The position numbers and the translations under genes were made by a program. A stretch of DNA of 64,000 nt, taken from assembly GCF_029168945.1 (NCBI RefSeq), contig NC_083605.1, positions 74,976,969-75,040,968 on the forward strand, read 5' to 3'. The DNA comes from Cannabis sativa (taxonomy: Eukaryota > Streptophyta > Magnoliopsida > Rosales > Cannabaceae). Below the pieces are notes generated by a model that saw only the letters and a list, made by a program, of their open reading frames with translations, made no database searches and was not told the origin of the DNA. Shown one piece after another: positions 32,469 to 45,860 of this stretch; within the stretch, counting starts at the first letter, position 1; each line of letters opens with the position of its first letter.

Positions 32469-35400
32469 ATGACGAGGGAAGAAGTTGAAGCTGTAGTGGA
32501 CGCAATGGAGATTGATGGAGTTGAACAAAGGGAAGGGAATGCGGTTCCTGAGGGATTTAATGCTAATTATCTCAAAGTTTATTATGGTAATCAATTTTCA
32601 AGCAATATTTTAGCAAATTTTAGTCGAGGTCGAAATTATGCTTGTTTTTTTTCTGAAAAAGGGAATTTATTTGATTCAGGGAAGCTATTTCCTCATGCTG
32701 ATATGTTCAAATGGATGTCATACGGAAATGGTGAGTGTTCTTATTTCAATCCAAGAGAAAATTTGCTAGTTTGAATTTGATTTTTGTAAGAATCCTCTTA
32801 GTTCTTTGCGTTTCTGTGCCTGACATGTAGATGGGAAACATCTTGGGTGTGACCACTCCTATTTTGGTCGAAGGGAATTTTCCTTCACTCTGGATAATGA
32901 TATTTATTTGCGGTTCCAGTCCTTTAACAGTGTGTCAGAACTCGAAAACTCTATCAGAGAAAAATGTCCAGTTAAAATAGACATTGGACCTGTTTACAGC
33001 GTAGATGTAAGACTTTACTTTCTCTTAGTTGCTAAAAGAACAAGATTTCATTTTCTCAGTGAACTATTTGTTTTATTATTGCAGTGTAACAAATTTCAAT
33101 CCAAACAGCAAACTATTTGTTTTATTGCAGTGTATGAGTTATCAATTTAAGGAGTGATAATGAGCTTTTTATCAATTTTTATTGTAGCTTTCCTTTTATA
33201 CTTGCATTTGAATGTTTGATTTTTGTACATATCATCCTATTATTTAGCTTCTAATACTTATGATTTAGAATTTAAGTTAATTTTTGGCTCATGAATAATT
33301 TATCAATTGATTTGCTTTTGCAAGCATAGTGCTTGGTATGGATTTTAGCCAGATTTCCTATCCATGTTTTGTTGTAGGTTTCAAATCCTTACATCCTTGT
33401 TTCTGAATATATTATCATGTTTTTTCTATCATTGTTATTAATTCTCTGATATGTCTGATGTTGCAGCCTGCAAAGAGACGTGCATATGCACAAACTGGTG
33501 ATAATGTTTTCACTCCTGTGGAAAGGGAGCTTATATTTGATATAGTGAGTTCATAAATGCTTGAATTTGGTTAATATTCAGTTCCTAATTCCTTTTTTTT
33601 TAATAACTTTTTAAGTTCTGACTCCCCTGTAGGATATTACAGATTATGATGATGTTAGATACTGCTGCTCAGGGGCTGATGTTTGCTTGGACTGCTGGCC
33701 ACTGATGACAGTTGCTATCAAAGTTATTGATACTGCTCTCAGAGGTTGGGGTTAAATTTTTTAAAATATATACTGCTCTCAGAGGTTGGGCTAAAGAATA
33801 CATGTCTTACACACCGTTTTAATTCTGCTGCAGATGACTTTGGTTTCAATCACATTCTTTGGGTATTTAGTGGACGACGTGGTGTTCATTGCTGGGTTTG
33901 TGATGAGAAGGCAAGAAGGTGGAATATTTATTGTATATAGCTGTATTTTGTTATGTTATGATAAGAAAGGACACACAATTTATTTGCTTTTTTTTTTCAG
34001 GTTGACCAATGAACAGAGAGCAGCTATTGCCGACTATTTTCGTGTCTACAAGGTGCTTTGTTTAAGCTACATATGAATTTTGATCACCAATCTTTTATAA
34101 TTAAGAATTATATTGGAACTTGTTGACCTCTGAGTTTATTTTTCAGGGAAATGAGAATAGTCAAAAAAAGGTATCATTAATTGGTCCAGCTCTTCATCCA
34201 TTCCTTGCGTAAGTATAAGCATATGCCATTAATTTTTTGACACTAGATTTTTTTGTTTCCTCATCTAATACTTTTTCTCTCCCCAGGAGGTCATATACTG
34301 AGGTTCTTAGAAACTTTTTTGAGACAAAACTTCTCTCAAGTCAAAATTTATTTTCGTCTGAGGAGAGATATGAAAAGATTTTGGATTTGATTCCGGATGA
34401 ATGTATGTTTGTTCTTTCATGGTTTACGATATATAATTCTATTATTTTTCACCTGGTAATTTTGTAAGTGTGATCTATGAGTCATCTTTGCAGCTGTTGC
34501 TTCTGAGCTTCGTGGGAAGTGGCAAGATAATAGGCGCTCTTCTAATTCAAAAGATGACATTAGTGTTACTAGATGGGAACAGCTGAAACATCTTCTGCAA
34601 TCAGGAAACAAGAAGGTAAAAACACATATTTATTGAATAAATATCAACAATAGAAAATGCATAAAATATGGATTTCAATACTTTCTGGAGGCACATCTCT
34701 CGTGATAGTGGGAGCATTAATAAAGGAAGTGACATTTGCTCTCCATAAGGATTAATCTACATAATATAATGTGAGATATGGTGCTTCAAAAGATTTTCTG
34801 GGTACTGAGGTATTTTGTCTTGGTAGTGTTAAGAATAAGCCTCAACTTATCCACTATAAATTTTTTAAAGTAGCATTGCTAGCCAAAACCAACAAAATCA
34901 TATAATAAAAACACTTAATGGAAAATACTGCAACCCAAATTTTGAGGATCAATCATCTCAGAATGTGAACGCTAAATTAAACGTTGTGATAAATTAGGAA
35001 AAAAGTCTAATTTAAATGGGCTTGGGGATTTAATTATATTGTAGTTGGAATTCTTCTTGTAACTTTGCCGGCTAATCAGATTGGATGTCTATAAGTCCTT
35101 GTGCCATTTTGCATATAAAGTAACCTTATTTTGTTTTGCACTGTTTATTGCTTCAGGCACAAGGACTGCGTAGATGCGTTGAAGAGATTGTATTTTCTTA
35201 TACCTATCCTCGACTTGATATGGAGGTATGTGCAACACTTCTATTTCATTCTAGCTTTTTTGTATCAACTTTAGATATCACATTAGAAACCCTTAAGATG
35301 ATTTTTCCTTTGTAGTTGTAGTAAATGATGCAATTTATGACAGCAATTATGCAAATCATCTGATGTGTAGAAACATTTCTCATTGGCTACTAATACTTAA

Positions 35401-36730
35401 TGTTGTAGGTTTCCAAACACATGAATCATTTGCTAAAAGCTCCCTTCTGTGTACATCCAAAAACAGGTAAGTGTTTCTGCTTGTAAACCTGAGTGTTGTG
35501 CATCTTCAACCACTCTATGTTTAAGCCTATTTTTGTTTTAAAAGATTGGCACTCAACTGTCTGGATCTTCTTAATGTTGCTTAATTGCTATGTGTGACTT
35601 TCTGCTGTAGGTCGTGTTTGTGTTCCAATTGATCCAAGCCAATGTGAGGAATTTGATCCTACCACAGTACCAACTCTTTCCCAGGTAATGCTCATTATTA
35701 TTTATTTATTGTCCAAATCTTTATTAATGTTAGAGCATTTTTTTTCCGTCATTATTATTTGTCAGTCTCAATCTTTTGTTAATTTCCGGAAACTGGTTTA
35801 CAGAAAACCTTTTTTTTTTTTTTTTTCGATTCAATGTTTTGCTTCAATTTGCTACCCTTATGTAAGAACGATATTTAACTGATTACCGATTATGCAATTG
35901 ATACATGGTGTCATGATTTGGATACTTTCTTATATAATTTGTTATCTTTTGCAGCTTTTGGAAGAACTTAACATTGGAGGGATAAAAGCAGATGCTGATA
36001 ACGGTATGTATATACAACTCGTAACATTATCTTTTCTCCATTAAGATTTACAGAGGCAGAGTGTGAGAGATTATAGTTAGCATATAAAATACCAGAACAC
36101 GCAAAAAGTGGCATGATGATGACGTGAACTTCTTTTGTACCGAACTCTCACCCCAGATAACCGAAGCTGAACCATTTAATTACCCAAGAATTTTAGTCCA
36201 TTCTTCATCCAAGTTGGGCAAAGTATTACTGCGTATCATTCAAACTATGACCCCAATTTAGGGTCACTCCCTTTCCCTTAGGATAGCTGTTCTTTTTGCA
36301 ACTTGGGTCAATAAATAATGTAGGCTGATATTGGAGATTTGTTTTCCTTTCCATAAATTTGCACAAATGTTTTTTCTTAATTTACCCTACCCTTACTTTT
36401 CACCTCCAGATTGGGATAGGACTTCACTTGGAAAATCAATCAGATTTTTCAGAACTTCATTCCTCCAGCCTCTACTAAAATCCTGCAAGGTATATGGCAT
36501 CCTATTTCGTGTTCCTTTAATTTTTTTGCGGATAACTATCTCGATAACTATCTATCTCTTATGCCTACCAGTTTTATTGCTTTGCTGTCAAACCATCAAA
36601 TTTTCAAGAAAAACACTTGGTTTCTATTCAAATGTACAATGAATTGATGTGTTTCGAAATTTTGCAGGAGGATATCGAAAATTCATACAGCGCAAAACTT
36701 CAGCATTCAAAAAACTCGATTAGTTGGTAG
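32469..36730 (+). CDS. PRI1: DNA primase small (catalytic) subunit
   Basis: Sixteen coding exons join in phase to 454 residues: 32469-32586, 32680-32730, 32831-33006, 33467-33544, 33633-33744, 33834-33918, 34001-34052, 34147-34208, 34287-34402, 34494-34615, 35157-35225, 35409-35466, 35611-35684, 35955-36003, 36410-36489, 36668-36730. All introns are GT-AG. The protein has [19 protein letters not shown] and [18 protein letters not shown]. The metal-binding pair lies in [17 protein letters not shown] (Asp about 140 and 142). A zinc motif [11 protein letters not shown] follows, and then [17 protein letters not shown], typical of archaeal-eukaryotic primases. The C-terminus is SKNSISW. It makes the RNA primer for DNA polymerase alpha at origins and Okazaki fragments, in complex with the large primase subunit. 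Two E2F-type sites upstream fit S-phase expression. The gene looks intact. Confidence 0.96.
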
Positions 36731-38179
36731 CACCTTCCTAATTATTTTAACATGATGCTCTCCGTTTCTCGGAGGCCATAGGCACTTTTGTTGTAATTTT
36801 ATTTCAAGAGACTTGTCTTTCGTTTCAGTGACTAATTATTGTATATTCCCCACACCACTCTTTCCAATTCATATACTATGGTATATTCTGCTTTCAAGAG
36901 ATGTAATGGCATAAAATTATAATGCTTAAACAACCCATGTGAATTCTTGATTGTGTAATAGCTTAAATTATATGCTTATCCTGTGTTTGAGAGATATAAT
37001 GTGGCTTAAAAGTAGAGGCCATTTTGGGTTGTTGATTAGTTTCTGATTGACTATATCTTTTGAATTGTGATTTGGGTCATAACGTGTCACTTTGAAATTT
37101 TAAGTTGAGATTCACAAGTCATATAAATCATTACAGACCTTTTTGTTTACACTAGCCAATTTAATAACAGATTAAATGTTTGACGGAATTTCTGGTAATG
37201 ACAAATGCATCACTTTCACATATTTTTATTATTGTCATTTTACAGGTTTCAGGCAAAAGGACCACAAGTTCGCTTTCACAAGGCAAGGCTTTTATTTTTC
37301 ACTTAGCCAACTACTCTTTTAAACTAGTGTTGTTAATATAATTTGTAATCTTAAGGTTCTAAATTCCAACCAATTTGGATCAAACCATTTAAGATTAGAC
37401 GAAATGAATTTGGTGTCAATAGTTTGGTCAATTTGGAAATTCTTTGGTTCGGTCACGGTTTTAAAATTTTCGTCCGTGGTTCAAATCAAACCAAACCGCC
37501 TAATTCTTTATATATACTTAATATGATTAATTTTTTTAATTGAATATTGACATTTAAGAACGATTTTAGGCATAATATTGATAATTACTTTAGCATTGTG
37601 TTAAGCATATTTTGTTTCATTATTGTGTATTATAATTTACGTGATTGATTTGGTTTAGTTTGAACATTTAATTGTTTTGTTCGACTTTGAATTTTAGAAA
37701 ATCAACATTACTGATTTGGCTCGAAAAAAATGGAAATTCAGAACAAACCAAACCATAAAAACTCCCTATTTTAAACTTGAGCTTAGGAGAAAAAAAAACA
37801 ATAATCAAATACATGAAATTACTCAGAATTATTATTTCAAATAGAAGAAATATAAATATTTAAAAGGCCATAGACTTATTTATGTTATTAGCAATTGACA
37901 CTAAGGCCATAGACTTATTTATGTGATTAGCAATTGACACTAAGGCCATTCTTAATGCCTTCGTACAAAATGAGGCACAGCAATAACTTCACTAGTTCAC
38001 TAATTAAATAGTCTAAAAAAGCAACAAAACATTTCAGTTCAGCACCAAAAACCTAGCCTTTACAATTTAATAAAACTCTAAAAATAAACATAAAACAACA
38101 AAAGGAAAAAAGAAAAAGAAAAACAGAGCATAAGCTTTCACTAATTTTTCTTTTGAAGAGAAAGAAAGAAACTCAGTTC
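36731..38179. other. Intergenic between primase and ERF (converging genes)
   Basis: The first 200 bp is the primase 3' UTR. 37350-37770 has GGTTCGGT/AACCAAACC-type repeats resembling an eroded hAT element with subterminal repeats. A 44-bp segment (AAGGCCATAGACTTATTTAT type) is directly duplicated at 37864-37945. Confidence 0.45.
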
Positions 38180-39196
38180 TCAATTAGCAAGAACTTCCCA
38201 GATCAATTCAGGATCGAAAGAGGGAATTCGAGCAAGAGAACAGTCTTCAAACATGGAATCCTCTGACACTGAAACAGGACATTGAGTTAAAACAGAGGAA
38301 GGTGAATTCTCACACTTCCAAAATCCATCTTCAGACACAGCTGGAGAAACTATCTCCTGATCCAAATTATCCCCAAAAAACAGAGGCGAAAATGAAGAAT
38401 AAGATGAATCAAATGTTGTTGCTGTAGCTTTAGAACAATCACTCCCTTTACTATCCTCACCAGAAAAATCATGCTCTGTAGTAGTACTGCTGCTCCTGCT
38501 GCTGTTGTTAGTCTTATTCTTAATCTTCTTCATCATTGATTTCTTAGCTTTGTTTTTCTTCACTTTCTGACAAATAGCTTGAATCTTTGCATCAACTGAG
38601 TTCTTCAGAGTATTCAGCTTAGTCCAATCTTCAAATCCCAAAATTCTTGGGTCCTTAAGATTGGGAAAATTGAGTCTAGCATACTCACCTCTGAGCTTAT
38701 ATGCAGCCCTATCATAAGCATAGGCTGCAGCCTCGGCTGTTTCGTAAGTGCCTAACCAGACTCTCATTCTATTCTGAGGAAGTCTAATCTCAGCTACCCA
38801 TTTCCCCCAATGCCTCTGTCTAACTCCTCTGTAAAGCTTTTTCTTGAAAGGAACAGCCATGAAATTTGATACATGGACTGAATCTTGAATTGGGTTGGTC
38901 TGGTAAAAGCTAGAATAGGCATTGAAGTTGGCCTTGTTTCCTGAGCTGAACTTTTGAACAAGGTCTCTTTGTCTATGGTAGACTGAGGAACCTAGTGACT
39001 CGAAAACCGGGTTGGCGGTTGCCGCGGTTGCCGTCGAGCAAGATGGGGTTGTGGTGGTGGTGGTGCCACAGCAGTGTGAGAAAATGGAATCTAAGGTGTT
39101 TGTTCCACCTGCTAATATGAGATTTGATAGAGATGATCTGATATCCATACCTTCACTAAATGATAAAGCTGAATGATTATCAAGCATTCTGTCCAT
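38180..39196 (-). CDS. AP2/ERF transcription factor, DREB A-6 type (ERF061/062-like)
   Basis: An intronless frame of 338 residues starts at ATG 39196 ([13 protein letters not shown]); codons farther upstream contain no in-frame ATG. One AP2 domain covers about residues 121-178: [20 protein letters not shown], then [19 protein letters not shown] and [11 protein letters not shown]. Domain position 14 is Val and position 19 is Leu, which fits the DREB branch, group A-6, rather than the ERF branch. A basic Lys-rich stretch ([18 protein letters not shown]) after the domain is a likely nuclear signal. A Ser/Thr-rich acidic region and the end [11 protein letters not shown] would form the activation part. 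It would bind GCC-box or DRE-type promoters in the nucleus. Target genes cannot be inferred. Confidence 0.94.
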   Translation of the reverse strand: MDRMLDNHSALSFSEGMDIRSSLSNLILAGGTNTLDSIFSHCCGTTTTTTPSCSTATAATANPVFESLGSSVYHRQRDLVQKFSSGNKANFNAYSSFYQTNPIQDSVHVSNFMAVPFKKKLYRGVRQRHWGKWVAEIRLPQNRMRVWLGTYETAEAAAYAYDRAAYKLRGEYARLNFPNLKDPRILGFEDWTKLNTLKNSVDAKIQAICQKVKKNKAKKSMMKKIKNKTNNSSRSSSTTTEHDFSGEDSKGSDCSKATATTFDSSYSSFSPLFFGDNLDQEIVSPAVSEDGFWKCENSPSSVLTQCPVSVSEDSMFEDCSLARIPSFDPELIWEVLAN

Positions 39197-39592
39197 GATT
39201 ATAGCCACTTCTTTAACTTTATTTTCCAGGAAAATTGGAGATTAAAAAAAGAAAGAAAAGGAATCAAGAGTTGAATTAAACAAAAGGGCAATAAAAAATT
39301 CAAACTCCTTTTTCCCAAAAGGTTGGAGAATTTTAGATTATAAAATGAAAATCCACCAAAAGGGGGGACTTGGATTTGAATGAACAAAAGGAAAAGAAAG
39401 CAAAAGTTGTGAACTTTCAAAAACAAGTGATACCCTTTAGTAATTTGAGGAAGAAGATAAGGAAGAGCTTTTGGTTTATGAGGAAAAAGAGAGAGAGAGA
39501 AAGGAAAAGAAAATATTTTGTTGTTGGGAAAAAGATTTTGATTTTACACTGTGATTGAAGACTGAGTTTTGGTTTCTTAAGCCATATATGTG

Positions 39593-39600
39593 TATTTATA
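39593..39600 (-). promoter_or_regulatory. TATA box of the ERF gene
   Basis: On the minus strand CTATAAATACACAT lies about 400 bp before the ATG. The expected start near 39565 gives a CT-rich leader of about 370 nt with no ATG in it. Confidence 0.65.
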
Positions 39601-40990
39601 GCTGTAGTGGTTTGTGCTTTTCATGAACTTTTTTTTAACCTTTCTATCTGTGCGCCACACCAAAAAGTTCTTACTTGTTTGACATTTTGGTCCACCTTGC
39701 ACAGCTATTTATTCAATGACCAAATTGCCATCATGGAAAATTTAGGTATTATGTTTATTTATTTACTTATTTCATTTTTGCACTGATAATCTAATAGTAA
39801 AATTTTGGAATTTTTGAGGAAGGAAAATAGAAATGAAGTGGTTTATTTTTGTCAAAACCATGGATAGATTTGATTAATAAATTATGCTTATAATTAGATA
39901 GATAAACTAAGGTATGATTATGAATAATAGTGATAAATCACATTATTTTTCTAATAGAATTTGCTAATAGATTGAAAATCAATTGAGACATGCCTTTTAC
40001 TTTAACTACGATCTAAGAAAGAATAAGCAGCTCTCGCTAAATTATTGGTAGCTTTGTTCGCAAATCTCAAATCTTTTGACAAAGACAATTGAGACATTGT
40101 TAAGAACAACCAACCCAAAAGAAGGCTCCATTTGTATCGAACCGCATATAGAATCGACGAACAATTGACAATCGAACTCTAACACCACTCTTTGTAATTA
40201 CAATCCAACTTAAAACTTCCTTGACATCAATAATTTCAGCAAGGTTCCATTGTGCTCTTATCATAATTGTCATTCTCACCAAGTCCAATATTGTTAATTA
40301 TCATATTTTAAATGAAATAATATATTAAAAAAAAAAGAAACAATGTTGCTTCATATTATTGTTTTGTTGAAGGTGTTTATAGTAAATTGAAATATGTTGT
40401 TCTAGAAGAAAGAAAAGAAAACTGTTAATGTGTGAACTGAGTAATAGTAAAGACTAAAAAGAAAAGATTGAATTGAAGCTGGGTTTGGTGTGGTCCCATA
40501 AAAGTGAAGACAGTACTGCATAAGCCCAAAAAGCTACTTTTTTTATTAATTAGAGAAAGACAGTCAACTTTTTGTATTTAAAGTCTACACCAACAATTAC
40601 TTCATCAGGGCCACGCGTCTACTTTCCCATCATCATTATTATTGTTATTATTTAGGGTTTTTTTTTATATATTTATTGTTATTATCATTTAGGTTATTTA
40701 TCTCCAAATTCTCATATTTCTTATTTCTTTTTAATGGATCCAAATTCTCCTATCTCTCTCTCTTTTTTTTCTCATTATGATAGCTATACCAAATAGTTCG
40801 TTTTTTTTTTCTACTCTTGTTACTTTTATTTTTGTGTGTAGTGAAATTGGGATTGTACATAAATTTTTATAAATTGTCTAACTTAACTTAAATAATTCGC
40901 TCAAATTGACCTAAAAAAATTGAAAAAATTAGACAAAAGATACAAATAGAAAAACTTGAATAAATTAACGAAAAATATAAATCGAAAATT
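39601..40990. other. Upstream region of ERF and AT-rich intergenic DNA
   Basis: There is no gene that I can support. 39950-40290 has short frames only. A GCCACGCGT motif lies at about 40611, and TC-rich and T-rich tracts follow. Confidence 0.45.
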
Positions 40991-41345
40991 TGATAAAAAT
41001 TTAATTTGCCTAATAAAAATAATGCTAACTTACCCAATCAATCTGAACTATAATATAATTTATATACATATTTAATAAATATAAAGTTCAAACTACCATG
41101 TTTATTTTATAGTGGTTGATTTGAACTTTAAATTAATCTATAAATATAATTTATATCATTATCACAATTAATTAAAATATAAAAATTGAATTTAAATAAA
41201 AAAAATATTAGTAATCAATTTGACAGGTTCACTCGAACAAACCAACCAACTCATTAGGCGGTTTACAATTTTTCCCCTTAATTAGGCAAATTTCACTTGA
41301 TTTTTTGTAATCCGATCTTTACACTGAGTTGAATAAAATGCAGGG
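40990..41345. repeat. Dispersed repeat, copy 1 (without hAT)
   Basis: Shares with 41580-42345 the blocks ATAATATAATTTATATA, TAGTGGTTGATTTGAACTTT, TCATTATCACAATTAATTAAAA and GAATAAAATG. It lacks the hAT insertion found in the second copy. Confidence 0.6.
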
Positions 41346-41349
41346 GAAT

Positions 41350-41579
41350 TACCCCATATACTATTTTTTAACTTTTTTTTTTAATTTACGGTTTGAGTTG
41401 CTCCGGTAATTTCTTCAGTGGTTTCTATGTAGGTTGCTATGTAGATTTTGGTTGTAATTTAGGTTGCTCCGGTTGCTATAGGTATTTTTGTATGGAATTC
41501 CGTAAAAATAAAAAAAAATATATTTTGAAGTATAAAAATAAAAAAACTTCCTAAAATGTAATATAAACCAATTGACGCC
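41350..41579. other. Spacer with GGTTGCTCCGG repeats
   Basis: This resembles the T-rich M2-type MITE interior (GGAATTACCCC left, CCGTAAAAATA inside) and carries several GGTTGCT units. No gene. Confidence 0.35.
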
Positions 41580-41739
41580 CACCCCTAATAATTTCTCCAA
41601 TCTTGGGTGAGTTAAAAATAAAGCCAACCCACCCATTAAATCCGAGCTATTTCAACTGATTTTTTGAATGTTTTTATTTTATATTATAATATAATTTATA
41701 TATATTTTTAAAAAATACAAAGTTGAAACTATATTTACT

Positions 41740-42110
41740 TAGGGATGGCAATTATACCCGCGGGTTCGGGTACTCGCCCCTAATGGGGCGGGTACGGGAG
41801 TTGACTTTCGGGGGCGGGGGCGGGGGCGGGGCGGGTATGTGTTTAAAGATTCATACCCGAGTTGGAAACGGGGCCGGAGCGGGGGAATAGATAATGATTA
41901 TTTTTTTAATTCTCTTTGAAACATCATTTTTTTTTCAAAAATATATATGTAATGGGTACCTGATGGGAATCCTTCTCCCGTCGGGTAATCCCCGCCCCGC
42001 CCCCGCTTTAATTTAAACGTGTATTGGGGCGGGTATGGGGTGAATTTAAGAAGCGAGTATGGAGGTGGGAGAGCAATCCCCGCACCCGCCCCGCCCCGTT
42101 TACATCCCTA
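41740..42110. mobile_element. Non-autonomous hAT element with GGGGCGGG repeats (371 bp)
   Basis: The ends are TAGGGATGGCAATTATACCC and GTTTACATCCCTA, flanked by TATTTACT (41732-41739) and TATTTACC (42111-42118), an 8-bp duplication with one difference. Both subterminal zones are built of GGGGCGGG/CCCCGCCC units (41786-41840 and 41988-42098), so the single-stranded ends could pair strongly. It sits in the second copy of a dispersed repeat whose first copy (41098 onward) lacks it. Confidence 0.87.
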
Positions 42111-43260
42111 TATTTACCTCATAGTAGTTGATTTGAGCTTTAGATTTAAACTATATTTATCTCATTATCACAATTAATTAAAACATAAAATTAATTTTGA
42201 CAAAAAAAAAAACATATGTTTGCCGGTTTGGTGCCGCCAACCAACCCATTGGACAAGTTATTTTTTTATTTAATTGGGCAGGTTAAACTTAATTTTTTGT
42301 AATTCCCTTCTTACATTGGGCTGAATAAAATGTAGTATAAACCGATCGACCAACGTATACTCTAGGTAATATCTCTCTTGAACTATCTTAACTATTGCCA
42401 AAGTACTAATTTGTGTTTGTTTATTCTTTTACGCAATACACTTCGGGTCCGTTTGGTACACATGATTGGACTGGACTGAACGAGATTGGATTATGTTGAA
42501 AGTAATCCTGTATTTGGTTTAAGAATAGACTGGACTATTTCATTTATTTTCTTTTAAAAAACTTAAATTAAAATAAAAATATACAATAATAAATAAATAA
42601 AAATGAATAATTCGCAACAAAAAAATAATAAAATAAAATAAAATAATATATCATATATAATCAAATATATATCATAAATATATAATAAAATAATTTATCA
42701 TATTTTTATTTAATAAATAATTAAAATATTAAAATAAAAATACTTGAATAATATAAACTTATTTATGCTAAACACTAATTTTTTATTCAAAAAAAAAAAA
42801 TCACTAATTTAATACAAATATTAAAATTAAAATATTGATATAAAATTTATAATAATTTAAAAAATATATATAATTTTATTGTCATATTATTTATCTTATA
42901 ATCAATTTAATTAAGTATTATTTAAATACTGTTATTTTAAATTTTGATAGCTTGTGTATAATAATTCAAAATTATACATTTTTAATAATTTTAATGAATA
43001 AGTTTTTGATAAAAAAAATTATATATAAATTTGTAATAATTCTTCCATTTAAATTCTTATTAAATTTAAAATAAATTAATAAAATCAAGATTAAAAAAAC
43101 TCACCTGTATGAGATTATTTATCCCACCCTGCTAGATGGGGTAAATAATCCCAAACAGATATGATTAGCTGAATTAGTTATCCAAAGTTCAAACATGTCC
43201 AAACACTGAATTGGACAAATTATCTTGTGTAATCCAATCCAGTAATCCAATCAAACTAGG
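42111..43260. other. AT-rich stretch, possible eroded PIF/hAT-type element
   Basis: From GGGTCCGTTTGGTACACATGA near 42446 to near 43250, short ATTGGACTGGAC and GTCCAATCCAG blocks lie in inverted order around an AT-rich core of about 600 bp. This suggests an old terminal-inverted-repeat element without definable borders. Confidence 0.35.
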
Positions 43261-44033
43261 ATAGCTCATCGTCTAACCGAAGGACATGCTTTGCCAAACC
43301 ATGAGCTGCAGAAATCTTATCGCGAGCCACACGGGACAAAACTACCCCTAAAAATTTAGACAATAAAACTATAACATCCTCAAACATACCCCCAGCTTAC
43401 TAAAAAAACATCATTCCTTTGTTGATAGCTTTTGAAATCCTTGTATCTTAACATGATTAAGCGAGTGAAATAAAAATACACATATACAAAATAAATATAT
43501 AAAATTTAATTAATACACAACTTAATATTACATTAAAATGAAGTTTTTATCTGTACGTTGAAAAATATTCTAAAATATTATTCTATAAAGAAATTTTTTA
43601 TTTTTGATATATGTAGAGCGGATTGGGGGTTGTCACTACTATTAAATCATTTTTAGGATTCAAAACGAACCACAATATATGGTACCAAACAAGCTACATT
43701 GAGCACATAAACATACTATAAAAATGGTACAAAATAATTCAAAACTTACACAAAAATAAATTAGTAAAACATGATAAAATATAATCTTCAAAAGACATCA
43801 AAATAAATTAAAATTAAATAATCAATAAAACTTCTTTAATACATCAAAAACGGTTATAAATTAACCTAATCAAATAACAAATCAAAATAACAAAGAAAAA
43901 ATAAATTAAAGACAAGACTAATTAATCAACTTGACTTTACAAAAGCTAAAATAAAACATACTAATGATACAAAACCAAAATGAACCAAACCAACAAATAA
44001 AATAAAATATATAATATATACAAATATTAATTA
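43261..44033. other. Intergenic, no feature seen
   Basis: AT-rich sequence with no open frame or repeat that I can identify. Confidence 0.45.
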
Positions 44034-44368
44034 GGATAAATATTATTTTAGACCCTGTATTTTGCATAAGTCATCAATTGGACTATTTATTTTGTCAAAT
44101 GACAAAATAGACCTTAACTTTTCTAAAATGGTAAAAATAAGACCCTGAGCTCAATTTTAACAATTTTATTTTTCAATATAACCAACTTTAAGATATAATT
44201 TTTAACACAAACAGATACAGAAAATGTAACTAGTTTTGTCATACCATCTTTAGATCAGATTATTATTAAGTTTTATTGTAATAAAAAATCAGTTCAGGGT
44301 CTCATTTATACAATTTTAAAAAATACAAGATCTATTTTATCATTTAACAAAACATAAAATTACTTCAA
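44034..44368. mobile_element. M1 MITE, older copy
   Basis: Starts GGATAAATATTATTTTAGAC, carries GACCCTGTATTTTGCATAAG and the mirrored GGGTCTCATTTATAC, and ends in TCATTTAACAAAACATAAAA. The right terminus is lost. Confidence 0.7.
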
Positions 44369-45190
44369 GTTATATAATTTGATATTTCAGTATACATCAT
44401 CATAGTTGTAGATGTATGAAAATTTGAATTTATATGGATATATTTGGTGTATATTAAATTTTTGAACACAAGCTTACTAAAATTAAAAAAATAGGCCAAT
44501 TTATATTCATACCCATTTTACCTTTCTTTTTGCTCTTCTCTTCTGACTTTACCATCCATACTCCTTATTCCCATCTATACTGATCGTGGTTTGATGGGAG
44601 TCCGATGGTGACCCGATACTATCCATTTTTTTATGTGTTATTGTACATAAAAAAGTAGCATCTGACCACCATCAGACCATATTCTACATTTATAGATGTT
44701 AAGCTCCATTTATTATGCTTGTTAAGAAGGCCTCGGGCCGCTATCAGACCATATCATCAGACTACCATCGAATCTCCGTTTTCAATCTGTACACATTTTA
44801 ACAACATGAATGCATCAGACCACCATCGGGCCTGAAAAAAACTAATTTTTTTACCCAAAACTCAGATCTGGCCCTTTTTGACCTTAAATCTAATATCTAT
44901 TCACAGATAACAAACATTAAACATACAATTTATTCCTTTGGCAACATGTTGATGGTGAAGCCGTGGTTGATGGGTCGTTGGGTTCGTGGTGGTCATTAGG
45001 TCTGTGGGTCCTTGGGTCTGTGGTCGTGGATTGGGGAGAAGTGACCAAGGTTGAGGGTGGTGGGTTGTTCTGAGTCCTTGGAAACTCAGAGAGCGAGAGT
45101 GATAAGGGAGGAAGAGAGAAGGTTAGGTATTTGAAATGGAAGGAGTAGAATTGGATTTTATAAAATGTTAACCTATTTTACCTATATGAC
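44369..45190. other. Unclassified repeat with GACCACCATCNGACC units
   Basis: The stretch 44580-44840 repeats GACCACCATC and GATGGTG motifs, like those in the hairpin at 47099-47142. 44950-45070 is rich in TGGGTC/GTGGTCG units. No coding region. Confidence 0.4.
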
Positions 45191-45740
45191 TTAACTTAAG
45201 TTTAGAAAAATAGTTTTAATATCATAAATGCATAAAAAGTCAAATTTTCCATTAATAATTATAAGTTACCAATTTATATTAAATTTTATTTATCTCCAAT
45301 AATCCAACTCAATTTCAGTGTTTTGGTTAGATTTGAACCATTCAATTCAAAGAACACGTGTACAAATACTTAACATGACTATAGTAAATAGTAATTAATT
45401 ATGTGTTCATAATTAATAATTAAAAACCACAATGTACCTTTATATATATATAGTAATTACTTCCTTTTTCTCTTGTTTACCAATTACTTTTTTCCTTTAT
45501 TATGATACATTGTTATTTATTTTGTGAGAGCATAGTATAGACTATAGAGATCCAAAATAGGAAAGAAACTTAATTAAAATACATAAATAGATGAGTTACT
45601 TTGGAAATTACAAGTACATAGCATGGGGATATATTAGCTAGTCTTTTATTACTTTATTAATTTATTTATTAAGTTTCAAACCCATATAACAATATAGTAA
45701 AGGAATTCAACATATTTAACATGTGCTTATATAAAAAAAA
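45191..45740. other. Intergenic, no feature seen
   Basis: AT-rich, with no gene or repeat that I can name. Confidence 0.4.
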
Positions 45741-45860
45741 AAAGAGAAATGCTAAAAAATATTATTGGTGACTAGTACTTTCTTAGGTAATATATCGCTA
45801 TTGGTGCAATAACATATTAGGTCCCATATAATTTAATTTAATAATTTTTAGAGAGTATAA
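45741..45860. mobile_element. Remnant related to the MITE at 54187
   Basis: GAGAAATGCTAAAAAATATT, then GGTGACTAGTAC, TCGCTATTGGTGCAA and GGTCCCATATAATTTAATTT recur in the same order or as complements in 54187-54370. Confidence 0.45.

Noticed and set aside
32587..32679. Reading straight through exon 1 of primase as one longer exon
   Set aside because: The stretch is open but has GT and AG borders, and its removal restores the conserved [14 protein letters not shown] join.
36723..37310. Alternative last exon of primase (donor at the stop codon, acceptor at about 37237)
   Set aside because: It would give a different tail of about 20 residues, but the SKNSISW end is the usual plant form. Only RNA data could support the alternative.
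37350..37770. A hAT element with GGTTCGGT subterminal repeats
   Set aside because: The repeat style is suggestive, but neither terminal repeats nor an 8-bp duplication could be found.
39197..39208. ERF protein starting four codons farther upstream
   Set aside because: That start is GTG; the first in-frame ATG is at 39196.
39199..39426. A 75-codon upstream frame overlapping the ERF start
   Set aside because: It begins with TTG, not ATG. The predicted leader contains no ATG at all, so it is not an upstream ORF.
44369..45190. A transposon with definable ends
   Set aside because: Repeated GATGGTG units are clear, but I could not find matching terminal inverted repeats or a TSD.
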